Shown here one piece after another: positions 1-5,020 of a stretch of DNA of 5,373 nt. This DNA comes from JBAYNS01 sp041678625. GTDB lineage: Bacteria > Patescibacteriota > Gracilibacteria > Peribacterales > Peribacteraceae. Numbering within the stretch: position 1 is the stretch's first letter; each line of letters opens with the position of its first letter. The stretch covers positions 1 to 5,373 of the forward strand of contig JBAYNS010000088.1 of the NCBI GenBank assembly GCA_041678625.1, written 5' to 3'. Below the pieces are notes generated by a model. The model had not been told where the DNA came from. It ran no database searches and saw only the letters and a list, made by a program, of their open reading frames with translations. Both the position numbers and the translations under genes were made by a program.

Positions 1-144
1 CGCTTAGATGCAGGGCAAGTCCTAACCACTCTTGCCGGCCATAGTCCCGCCCCACGAATGCGGGAGGACGAAGGCTGGAGACGATGGGGCCACAGGCGGA
101 GGAAGTATAAAGAGCAAGAGGCATTGTGCAAAGAAAAGAAGTAA
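1..144 (+). CDS. C-terminal end of an unidentified protein (5' partial)
   Basis: Frame 1 is open from the window edge to a TAA at 142-144 and gives the last 47 residues of a protein. The tail is strongly charged, with a WRRWGHRRRK patch around residues 26-35 and a KEKK end. The plus strand is purine-rich here, as coding strands often are, and the other two plus frames are closed early. I do not recognise the family. The highly basic end could contact nucleic acid, but that is only inference. A competing reading exists on the minus strand (ATG at 124, open to the edge), so the call is tentative. The gene ends 83 bp before the next plus-strand gene, which has its own promoter. Confidence 0.42.
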   Translation, partial: RLDAGQVLTTLAGHSPAPRMREDEGWRRWGHRRRKYKEQEALCKEKK

Positions 145-156
145 GAACAAAACCAC

Positions 157-178
157 AGAGCAAGGAGCTTTATGCTCT
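157..178 (+). terminator. Weak hairpin after the first gene, possible terminator
   Basis: AGAGCA at 157-162 pairs with TGCTCT at 173-178 around a 10-nt loop. It lies 12 bp after the stop of the upstream gene and just before the next promoter. No U-tract follows (TACATAG), so at best it is a weak or factor-assisted end; it may be chance. Confidence 0.2.
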
Positions 179-187
179 TACATAGAG

Positions 188-216
188 TTGTAAAATTCTA
201 TATATTATAGTATAAT
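188..216 (+). promoter_or_regulatory. Sigma-70-type promoter for the small membrane protein
   Basis: TTGTAA at 188-193 (4 of 6 to consensus) and a perfect TATAAT at 211-216 are separated by an optimal 17 bp, in an AT-rich stretch. Transcription should begin near 223, only about 5 nt before the ATG at 228. The message would therefore be essentially leaderless, and no Shine-Dalgarno sequence is present. Confidence 0.75.
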
Positions 217-227
217 AGAAACATATT

Positions 228-494
228 ATGTCAAATATCAACATCTCCGCAGCATTATCGGCTCCAGTAGCTACAGCTCCCTCCGCCAAGAGTACAGAGA
301 TCATGTTTGTATCTGCAACGGAACACGGCAGCGCGCCACTCAGTGGCGATGCGGTACACCCCATGGTCATCATTGCGGGAGCGGCAATCATGCTCGTGGC
401 AATCCTCTTCCATATTCGCTGGGTCACACAAAAGCGCGAAAACGCACAGAGGAGCAGGATCCAACGGATACTCCTTGTCCGTCTCTGGCGTTAA
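228..494 (+). CDS. Small single-pass membrane protein, function unknown
   Basis: An 88-residue protein with no family that I recognise. Residues 1-42 are small, polar and Ala/Ser/Thr-rich. Residues about 46-62 (VIIAGAAIMLVAILFHI) form one clear membrane helix. The remainder is strongly basic (HIRWVTQKRENAQRSRIQR). By the positive-inside rule the C terminus should be cytoplasmic and the N terminus outside. There is no cleavable signal peptide. The ATG at 228 is chosen because a consensus promoter ends 11 nt upstream and would give a near-leaderless transcript; an internal ATG at 303 lacks a ribosome site. The TAA stop overlaps the A-run that encodes the U-tract of the minus-strand terminator, so this gene converges tail to tail with the pyr block. 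On the plus strand that hairpin has no U-tract, so read-through antisense to the mini-protein gene is possible. Confidence 0.6.
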   Translation: MSNINISAALSAPVATAPSAKSTEIMFVSATEHGSAPLSGDAVHPMVIIAGAAIMLVAILFHIRWVTQKRENAQRSRIQRILLVRLWR

Positions 495-520
495 AAAAAA
501 GCGACTCCTTTTGAGTCGCT
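493..520 (-). terminator. Strong intrinsic terminator of the minus-strand pyr block
   Basis: On the minus strand GCGACTC, loop AAAAG, GAGTCGC (stem 513-519 with 501-507) is followed directly by eight T (493-500). The stem is a perfect 7 bp, extended by an A-U pair at the base. It lies 24 bp beyond the stop of the 35-residue gene at 544-651, so it ends that gene and probably the whole pyrG-pyrD-pyrK series. Read on the plus strand the hairpin has an upstream A-tract but no downstream T-tract, so it is effectively one-directional. Confidence 0.88.
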
Positions 521-543
521 CTGGGAACACGAAGAGAAAAAAT

Positions 544-651
544 CTACTGACAACAGGAGCAGTCTGAACAACAGGAACCACCACAATCATCATCAGCAGC
601 AGGAGCAGCCGTCTCTTCACTCGGTGTGCTTTCTTCTTCTTCAAAGAACAT
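544..651 (-). CDS. 35-residue acidic, cysteine-rich mini-protein, unknown function
   Basis: ATG at 651-649 and TAG at 546-544. The reading has a very non-random layout: an acidic head (MFFEEEE), an STPSEET segment, an Ala/Pro linker, DDD, then the tail CGGSCCSDCSCCQ with six cysteines in 13 residues. The Cys tail suggests metal or Fe-S binding or a redox or disulfide role, by analogy only; I know no family to assign. It lies 72 bp after pyrK on the same strand and is followed 24 bp later by a strong intrinsic terminator, as expected for the last gene of an operon. There is no Shine-Dalgarno sequence and no convincing promoter of its own. A shifted frame over the same bases gives a signal-peptide-like stretch, but it runs through the terminator and is the less likely reading. 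Confidence 0.6.
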   Translation of the reverse strand: MFFEEEESTPSEETAAPAADDDCGGSCCSDCSCCQ

Positions 652-723
652 GAGAAAACGGGAAATAGAAATAAAGCTTTGATACTTTACCGAAAAAAGA
701 GCAACTCTCCCACTCTTCTAGGA

Positions 724-1554
724 CTAGAAAGTCTTCTTTTTTCCAAGATCATCTCGGTGGTATTTGCCGAATTCCGTGATCTGCTGGCAAAGATCGTTTT
801 TGACAACCGGGCCATCAATGCACAGACGAATTCCCAACGGATCTACAACACAATTTCCGCAGAGTCCGTACCCGCACTTCATATACCGCTCGAGGGAAAG
901 TTGTGAAGGGATGTGCTGCTGAGCGGAAACCTGTGAGACCGCAACGAGCATTCTTTCGGGGCCGCATGCAAAAATCTGATCGACTTTTTTGGCTTCTGCA
1001 AGCCAAGAAACAAGGTCATCAACATTGGTGCCCTTCCGCCCTTGTGATCCGTCATCGGTAGCAACATGCACAATGACTCCTTTGAGGGAACTGAGTTCTT
1101 TAATGTAGAGTAAATGTTCTTTGCTGCGCGCACCGACAAAAATATCAATAGCACATTTGTCTTTTGCAGCTTCTTTGGCGGCAAAGTACATGGGCGCTGC
1201 GCCGTAGCCTCCGGCGACAAGCGCCAGGTGTTGCTTTGGTTCCCATTCATAATGCGTTCCAAAGGGGCCGCGCAGCCCGACTAAATCACCAACTTTGCAC
1301 GCTGCGAGCTTCTGCGTCATATCCCCTACTGCGAAAAAGGTGATCTTCAGAATTTTGTCGTCACTGTATGCCACACTCATGGGCACTTCATCAACACCGG
1401 GGAGCCAGACCATAATGAATTGCCCCGGCTTTGCCCCAAAAGAGACATCGAATGTAAATGTCTGCACATGTTCCGTTTCTTTGCGAATGGAGGCTATGCG
1501 ATACGTCTGCGGAAGCTTTGGGGATCGCCGGCAGTGGCAGTTTTTACAAGCCAT
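724..1554 (-). CDS. pyrK: Dihydroorotate dehydrogenase B, electron transfer subunit PyrK
   Basis: A 276-residue FAD and 2Fe-2S protein that passes electrons from dihydroorotate (via PyrD FMN) to NAD+ in UMP synthesis. Order of parts: flavin-binding barrel at about 17-100 with KPGQFIMVW (42-50); the flavin loop reads VPMS (57-60) where bacterial homologues usually have RPxS, closer to archaeal PyrK as I remember it; nucleotide-binding VAGGYGAAPM (113-122) and ACGPERM (196-202); 2Fe-2S loop with Cys227, Cys232, Cys235 and Cys245, then the usual CIDGPVV end. Length is near the family norm of about 250-280. The ATG at 1554 is preferred over an upstream in-frame TTG at 1566; a weak GGGA lies 7 nt upstream. 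Odd: residues 1-8 (MACKNCHC) add a CxxCxC motif not expected in PyrK. It follows pyrD after 139 bp holding two palindromes. Confidence 0.95.
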   Translation of the reverse strand: MACKNCHCRRSPKLPQTYRIASIRKETEHVQTFTFDVSFGAKPGQFIMVWLPGVDEVPMSVAYSDDKILKITFFAVGDMTQKLAACKVGDLVGLRGPFGTHYEWEPKQHLALVAGGYGAAPMYFAAKEAAKDKCAIDIFVGARSKEHLLYIKELSSLKGVIVHVATDDGSQGRKGTNVDDLVSWLAEAKKVDQIFACGPERMLVAVSQVSAQQHIPSQLSLERYMKCGYGLCGNCVVDPLGIRLCIDGPVVKNDLCQQITEFGKYHRDDLGKKKTF

Positions 1555-1565
1555 GGAACGTCCCA

Positions 1566-1595
1566 AGTATACTTACTCTTGCTAAAAATTGCGAA
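1566..1595 (-). promoter_or_regulatory. Possible internal promoter for pyrK
   Basis: On the minus strand TTCGCA (1595-1590) and TATACT (1571-1566) are spaced by 18 bp. The -10 matches 5 of 6 and the -35 matches 4 of 6. A start near 1559 would leave only about 5 nt before the pyrK ATG, the same geometry as the promoter at 188-216. If active, pyrK and the mini-protein could be transcribed separately from pyrD despite the palindromes between them. Confidence 0.38.
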
Positions 1596-1619
1596 ATGGC
1601 AAAATAGAAAAGTGAAATA

Positions 1620-1649
1620 TGTCATCCTGAGCACAGTCGAAGGATGACA
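1620..1649. repeat. REP-like palindrome, copy A
   Basis: TGTCATCCT (1620-1628) and AGGATGACA (1641-1649) form a perfect 9-bp stem around GAGCACAGTCGA. This GTCATCCTGAGC...GTCGAAGGATGAC pattern resembles the dispersed palindromes seen between genes in many bacterial genomes, some of which are mobilised by REP-associated (RAYT) transposases. No such transposase lies in the window. There is no U-tract, so it is not a typical terminator. Confidence 0.75.
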
Positions 1650-1654
1650 CATCC

Positions 1655-1692
1655 CAATTGTCATGGTTCGACCGTGCTCACCATGACAATTG
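1655..1692. repeat. REP-like palindrome, copy B (opposite orientation)
   Basis: CAATTGTCATGGT (1655-1667) pairs perfectly with ACCATGACAATTG (1680-1692): a 13-bp stem with a 12-nt loop. Its 30-base core (1659-1688), read in reverse complement, matches copy A at 25 of 30 positions; four of the five differences are two compensatory stem pair changes. It starts one base past the pyrD stop, so on the pyrD message it would form a 3' hairpin that could stabilise the RNA or slow read-through into pyrK. Confidence 0.8.
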
Positions 1693-1693
1693 T

Positions 1694-2638
1694 CTATTTG
1701 CCATTTTTGCGATGCATTCCCCCTACCATTTCCGCAATATCCTTCACACCTTCTGCTTCACACCACGCATTCATCTCTTCACACACACTACGGAATACGT
1801 TTTGGCCACGTTCTCCTATTGCGGTTCCGATACCGATAAGTGAGGCGCCTGCGAGCATCAATTCGAGTGCATCTTCACCGGTGTGCACGCCACCCGTACC
1901 AATGATGGGGAGTTTTCCTTTTGTTGCCGCATATACATCGGCAATGCATTTGACCGCAATGGGCTTGATACCGGGACCCGAAAGACCTCCGACACGATTG
2001 GCGAGGATTGGTCGCCGACTCCTCAGATCTATCGCCATACCGGGCCCGACGGTGTTGATGGCGGTAAATCCATCTGCACCGGCCTGAGCACACGCGAGGG
2101 CAATCGCCGCAATGTTCTGCACATTTGGCGAAAGCTTGATAAAGACAGGGGTCTTTCCGCTGACTGCTTTAACTGCTTTGGTCACCGCAGCTGCATCCGT
2201 AGCACTGCATGCAAAAGGCCTGCCAAGCTCATCTTCCACATTGGGACAGCTGATATTCACTTCCAGGAAATCCGGCTGAAGGACAACAATCGCCGCAGCG
2301 GTTTTGCCGTAATTCTCTACGGAATCGGCAATGATATTTGCAATGAGGGGCACAGGCTTCTCTTCCATGTATTCCCCGATTTCCTCTTTTGCTTTCTCTA
2401 CTCCCGCATCCGGAACGCCAACGGCATTGAGTGTCCAATGTTCATTGGAAATGATCGTAGGATTGGGATGACCTTTGTGTTCACGGAGCCACAATGATTT
2501 TGTTGTCACCCCTCCTGCTCCGTTTGCAGCAACACGTTTCCAGCTTGATGCAGTAATTCCCCAAATTCCCGAAGCTAAAACCGTTGGGTTTTTAAATTCG
2601 ACTCCGAGGATTGTTTGGGTAAGGTTCATCGTCATCAT
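1694..2638 (-). CDS. pyrD: Dihydroorotate dehydrogenase, class 1B catalytic subunit PyrD
   Basis: A 314-residue FMN TIM-barrel enzyme that oxidises dihydroorotate to orotate and hands electrons to PyrK in a cytosolic D2K2 complex. Features: TTKSL with Lys47 near FMN; NISCPN (128-133) with Cys131 as the catalytic base, the mark of class 1 enzymes; IKLSPN (167-172); INTVGPG (194-200); the GGLSGPGIKPIA stretch (217-228); phosphate-binding IGTGGVHTGEDALE (246-259). Pairing with pyrK nearby makes it 1B rather than fumarate-dependent 1A. Length is normal. The substrate-loop motif usually written NxxGLxNPG reads NAVGVPDAG (71-79), a mild deviation. Three in-frame ATGs (2638, 2635, 2629) make the start uncertain; 2629 (MNLTQTILG) best fits the usual family N terminus. 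There is no Shine-Dalgarno sequence. It starts 54 bp after the four-helix-bundle gene. Confidence 0.96.
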   Translation of the reverse strand: MMTMNLTQTILGVEFKNPTVLASGIWGITASSWKRVAANGAGGVTTKSLWLREHKGHPNPTIISNEHWTLNAVGVPDAGVEKAKEEIGEYMEEKPVPLIANIIADSVENYGKTAAAIVVLQPDFLEVNISCPNVEDELGRPFACSATDAAAVTKAVKAVSGKTPVFIKLSPNVQNIAAIALACAQAGADGFTAINTVGPGMAIDLRSRRPILANRVGGLSGPGIKPIAVKCIADVYAATKGKLPIIGTGGVHTGEDALELMLAGASLIGIGTAIGERGQNVFRSVCEEMNAWCEAEGVKDIAEMVGGMHRKNGK

Positions 2639-2650
2639 TCTACAAGAAAA

Positions 2651-2679
2651 TTCGAAATCCGAATATCGAAATCCGAAAC
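2651..2679. repeat. Left flank repeat of the four-helix-bundle cassette
   Basis: The 12-mer TCGAAATCCGAA occurs at 2652-2663 and 2666-2677 (14-bp period). The inner copy extends to CGAAATCCGAAAC (2667-2679), the exact reverse complement of GTTTCGGATTTCG at 3103-3115. The two blocks enclose the four-helix-bundle gene in inverted orientation; this one lies 13 bp past the gene's stop and 12 bp upstream of the pyrD start. Confidence 0.8.
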
Positions 2680-2692
2680 AAAGCTGTAGAAG

Positions 2693-3049
2693 CTACTGCG
2701 ATTTTTGGAGAATAGATCCAAAGATGAGCATCAGCTCACGGGCTTCTTTGAGAAGAGCTGCACGTTCAATGCCAAGACGACTTGTTTCATTTACATCAAT
2801 GAGCCTCAACCAAAGCATGCTCTCCTTGGATTCCTTACGACAAATTTTGATGCGAAACAGAAAATCCTTCCTGCTTAATGATTCATTTGCCTCGATATAA
2901 TTTGCCGCAACAGAGCCGGACGAACGGATAAGTTGCTTGCAATCTTCAATGCTTGCAACAGTACGCGGCACATCACGAACAAAACGCCTGATATTTCCTG
3001 CAAAATTGCAAGTGCGATCCTCAAGATCATAACATGATGTTTCAGCCAT
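2693..3049 (-). CDS. Four-helix-bundle protein (TIGR02436 / 23S rRNA intervening-sequence type)
   Basis: 118 residues, typical family length. It follows the family pattern throughout: YDLEDRTCNFA (7-17), an arginine-rich first helix, QLIRSSGSVAANYIEA (39-54), then RKDFLFRIKICRKESKE (60-76) leading to SMLWLRLI (77-84) and a final amphipathic helix. These proteins were first seen as insertions in 23S rRNA genes and are structurally related to the Avd accessory protein of diversity-generating retroelements. No reverse transcriptase or template repeat is present here, so a retroelement role is not supported and the cellular function is unknown. The start at 3049 is chosen because the family begins just before YDLE; an upstream in-frame ATG (3163) would add 38 residues that translate the flank repeat. 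The gene sits between pyrG and pyrD, bracketed by matching inverted repeats, and looks inserted. Confidence 0.9.
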   Translation of the reverse strand: MAETSCYDLEDRTCNFAGNIRRFVRDVPRTVASIEDCKQLIRSSGSVAANYIEANESLSRKDFLFRIKICRKESKESMLWLRLIDVNETSRLGIERAALLKEARELMLIFGSILQKSQ

Positions 3050-3061
3050 GATTGAATCATA
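3048..3061 (-). promoter_or_regulatory. Palindrome and -10-like box over the four-helix-bundle start
   Basis: ATGATT-G-AATCAT at 3048-3060 is a perfect palindrome (6+1+6) that includes the start codon. On the minus strand TATGAT (3061-3056, 5 of 6 to consensus) ends 6 nt before the ATG, so initiation would fall on or next to the A of ATG and give a leaderless message. No good -35 is seen 15-19 bp upstream. It could be a start-site operator or chance. Confidence 0.3.
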
Positions 3062-3102
3062 GAAACATACAATCGCAAAAACGAGGGGCTTAAAAAATGA
3101 CC

Positions 3103-3134
3103 GTTTCGGATTTCGGATTTTGTGCTTCGGATTT
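3103..3134. repeat. Right flank repeat of the four-helix-bundle cassette
   Basis: GTTTCGGATTTCG (3103-3115) is the exact inverted copy of 2667-2679. TTCGGATTT occurs at 3106-3114 and again at 3126-3134. The same TTCGGATTT vocabulary fills the left flank. The block lies 47 bp past the pyrG stop and 54 bp upstream of the four-helix-bundle start. Confidence 0.8.
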
Positions 3135-3181
3135 GTATGTATAGGCGAATTCAACCGTTCCATACACCTATAGAACGCTCA

Positions 3182-4912
3182 TTATTTCCCGATGACTGCG
3201 CGCATAAATGCCGCAAACAGCGGATGTGGTCTGTGCGGACGACTTTTGAATTCTGGATGGAATTGACTACCGAGCATGAAGGGATGATCTTTGATCTCGA
3301 CAATTTCCATGAGATTGGTTTCCGGCCACTCACCCGAGAAGACGAGCCCCTTATCTTCCAATTTCTTTCGGAGCGCATTGTTGAACTCATAGCGGTGCCG
3401 GTGGCGCTCGGAGATCGTATCGTCTTCTCCTAATTGACCAGCATCCCGATATGCCGCATAGGCTTTGGTCCCCTTCTTGAGTTTGCATTTGTACGCACCG
3501 AGACGTAGCGTGCCCCCCTTCGCTCTACCTTTGTGCTGCCCAGGCAGAAAATGAACGACGTACTTTGATTTTGGAATCTTGCCCTCCTCGTCAAACTCCT
3601 CGCTTGTGAGCTGAGGATCTTTGAGTGCCCATCGCGCGAACTCAATGGCAAGAATCTGAGAACCCAAACAGAGTCCAAGGTACGGAATTTTATTTGTTCG
3701 CGCATATTTTGCAGCGGCAATCTTGCCTTCGATACCGCGAAGACCGAAACCACCGGGAATCACCATGCCTTTACACTTCTTGAGCTCATCCCATGTTTCC
3801 TTATCCTTCTGTTCGAGCTTCTCGGAATCTATCCACACCACTTCTGCCTTGCGCTTATTGTGCACCGCAGCGGTTTTGATCGCTTCAATAACACTCAGGT
3901 ACGCATCTTCCAGATCGGTATACTTGCCAACAAGCGCAATTTTGACTGTGCCTCTGGCTTTTTCGTGTCTTTCGGTACCCTTTGCCCACTCAGACATATC
4001 AGGGGTCAGATGCTCTAGATCCAATTGTTTTCCGATAATTTTGGCAATGTCATACTTATGAAAATTCAGTGGCACATCATAGATAGAACTCACCGTTTGC
4101 GCAGGAATCACCGCTTTTCGATCAACGCCACAGAAACGGCTGATCTTATCGAGCAAATCTTTCGGAATGCGATAGTCCGCTCGCGCAAGAATCATATCCG
4201 GCTGCAATCCGATCCTCCTGAGTTCACGCACAGAAAGCTGCGTCGGTTTGGTTTTCAGCTCTTTGGATCCTTTCAAGTATGGAAGGAGTGTGAGGTGCAC
4301 ATGGAAAATCTCGTCGGATTTCATGTCGGATTTCATTTGCCGCAAAGCCTCTAGGAACGGCTCGCCTTCAATGTCTCCCACTGTTCCGCCAATTTCCACC
4401 ATCAAAATGTCACAGCCGCTTTCTTTTGCCGCACGGAGTATCGCATCTTTGATGGCGTCAGTAATATGCGGGACAACCTGAATGGTTCGACCAAGAAAAT
4501 CTCCGCGTCGCTCTTTTGCCAAAACATCGGTATAGATACGACCCGTTGTGACCGTACTGAGCTGACTCATGGGTTCATCAATGAAGCGTTCGTAGTGACC
4601 CAGATCCAGATCGGTCTCTGCGCCATCATCCGTTACGTAGACTTCGCCATGTTGAAAAGGGCTCATTGTTCCCGGATCAACATTGAGATACGGATCGAGT
4701 TTTTGCACAAAAACCTTGTATCCACACGCCTTCAGGATTGCACCAATGGATGCGGCGGCTATTCCCTTTCCAAGGGAACTACACACGCCACCCGTGACAA
4801 AAATGATACGGGCTTTTTTCTTACTGGAACCATTGCGAAGGCGGGGGCTTTGCGCTTTCTTCCCAGCAGGGTTCTTTTTTTGATCTGGAGTTTTCCTGGT
4901 GCGAGGACTCAT
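3182..4912 (-). CDS. pyrG: CTP synthase (glutamine-hydrolysing)
   Basis: A 576-residue cytosolic enzyme that aminates UTP to CTP using ATP and glutamine. Synthetase domain (about 35-300): P-loop-like GGVCSSLGKG (41-50), KLDPYLNVDPGTMSP (71-85), QHGEVYVTDDGAETDLDLGH (87-106), IGGTVGDIEGEPF (174-186). Glutaminase domain (about 322-576): oxyanion loop PGGFGLRG (386-393), nucleophile Cys415 in GLCLGSQ, ERHRHRYEFN (502-511), and His552/Glu554 in FHPEF. All triad residues are present, so it should be active. Odd: residue 417-419 region reads GSQ where GMQ is usual, and a basic Lys/Arg/Ser-rich extension of about 33 residues precedes the domain that starts near residue 2-5 in E. coli. ATG 4912 is the only start before residue 83. 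It is the first gene of the minus-strand block, preceded by a candidate attenuator. Confidence 0.97.
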   Translation of the reverse strand: MSPRTRKTPDQKKNPAGKKAQSPRLRNGSSKKKARIIFVTGGVCSSLGKGIAAASIGAILKACGYKVFVQKLDPYLNVDPGTMSPFQHGEVYVTDDGAETDLDLGHYERFIDEPMSQLSTVTTGRIYTDVLAKERRGDFLGRTIQVVPHITDAIKDAILRAAKESGCDILMVEIGGTVGDIEGEPFLEALRQMKSDMKSDEIFHVHLTLLPYLKGSKELKTKPTQLSVRELRRIGLQPDMILARADYRIPKDLLDKISRFCGVDRKAVIPAQTVSSIYDVPLNFHKYDIAKIIGKQLDLEHLTPDMSEWAKGTERHEKARGTVKIALVGKYTDLEDAYLSVIEAIKTAAVHNKRKAEVVWIDSEKLEQKDKETWDELKKCKGMVIPGGFGLRGIEGKIAAAKYARTNKIPYLGLCLGSQILAIEFARWALKDPQLTSEEFDEEGKIPKSKYVVHFLPGQHKGRAKGGTLRLGAYKCKLKKGTKAYAAYRDAGQLGEDDTISERHRHRYEFNNALRKKLEDKGLVFSGEWPETNLMEIVEIKDHPFMLGSQFHPEFKSRPHRPHPLFAAFMRAVIGK

Positions 4913-4953
4913 ACAAAAATGGGCAATGCTTCCGATGATCGGGGGAGCAGCCC
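4913..4953 (-). promoter_or_regulatory. Candidate CTP-sensing attenuator in the pyrG leader
   Basis: On the minus strand the leader can fold as GGGC/GCCC (4953-4950 with 4924-4921) and TGCT/AGCA (4949-4946 with 4930-4927), topped by CCGA/TCGG (4942-4939 with 4935-4932). After one A come five T (4919-4915), then GT and the pyrG ATG. This is an intrinsic-terminator shape ending at the start codon. The 5' arm holds GGGC followed by CTGCTCCCCC. If transcription starts at the first G, non-templated addition of G residues at low CTP would let GGGGG pair with CCCCC and break the terminator, as established for Bacillus subtilis pyrG. The stem has a TT bulge and a CCC/A internal loop, so its strength is uncertain. 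Confidence 0.5.
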
Positions 4954-4960
4954 GCCGTGT

Positions 4961-4988
4961 AGTTTACCCGGGAGAAACGAAAAAGCAA
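4961..4988 (-). promoter_or_regulatory. Probable pyrG promoter
   Basis: On the minus strand TTGCTT (4988-4983) and TAAACT (4966-4961) are 16 bp apart. Matches are modest (3 of 6 and 4 of 6). The first G of the leader GGGC (4953) is the eighth base after the -10, an acceptable start position; a start at the GG at 4956-4955 is also possible. Confidence 0.45.
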
Positions 4989-4993
4989 GCTCT

Positions 4994-5011
4994 TGACAGG
5001 TATGTCATACT
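4994..5011 (+). promoter_or_regulatory. Operator-like palindrome and extended -10 for the gene at 5021
   Basis: TGACA-GGTA-TGTCA (4994-5007) is a perfect 5-bp inverted repeat in the 108-bp divergent gap. Overlapping it is TGT-CATACT (5003-5011), an extended -10 (4 of 6 plus the TG) that would start RNA near 5018, about 3 nt before the ATG. A perfect -35 hexamer TTGACA (4993-4998) is also present, but its best partner, TGTTAT at 5017-5022, overlaps the start codon. The palindrome also lies next to the pyrG -35, so a bound protein could affect both genes. Confidence 0.35.
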
Positions 5012-5020
5012 ACCACTGTT

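Noticed and set aside
1..124. Minus-strand frame from ATG 124 open to the left edge
   Set aside because: It competes with the plus-strand tail at 1-144. The plus strand is purine-rich and the plus reading ends in a natural charged tail, so I kept that one, but the choice is not certain without more sequence to the left.
255..644. 129-residue minus-strand frame beginning MKKKKAHRVKRRLLLLLMM, resembling a secreted protein with a signal peptide
   Set aside because: The Lys and Leu runs are a frame-shifted reading of the Glu and Ala codon runs of the 35-residue gene. The frame then passes through the strong terminator at 493-520 and antisense to the membrane protein gene, and the rest has no recognisable pattern.
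1620..1692. Rho-independent terminator between pyrD and pyrK
   Set aside because: Neither palindrome is followed by a U-tract on either strand; the shared core and covarying stems fit REP-like repeats better.
1883..2497. 204-residue plus-strand frame antisense to pyrD
   Set aside because: It is a shadow of the conserved pyrD codons, with no start signal and no recognisable domain.
2651..2679. CRISPR-like array from the repeated TCGAAATCCGAA
   Set aside because: The units are 12 bp at a 14-bp period with no spacers; they act as flanks of one gene.
2693..3049. Diversity-generating retroelement, because the protein resembles Avd
   Set aside because: No reverse transcriptase, template or variable repeat is present, and free-standing TIGR02436 genes are common outside such retroelements.
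2693..3163. Longer four-helix-bundle protein starting at ATG 3163
   Set aside because: The added 38 residues translate the right flank repeat and intergenic DNA and have no match to the family, which begins just before YDLEDR.
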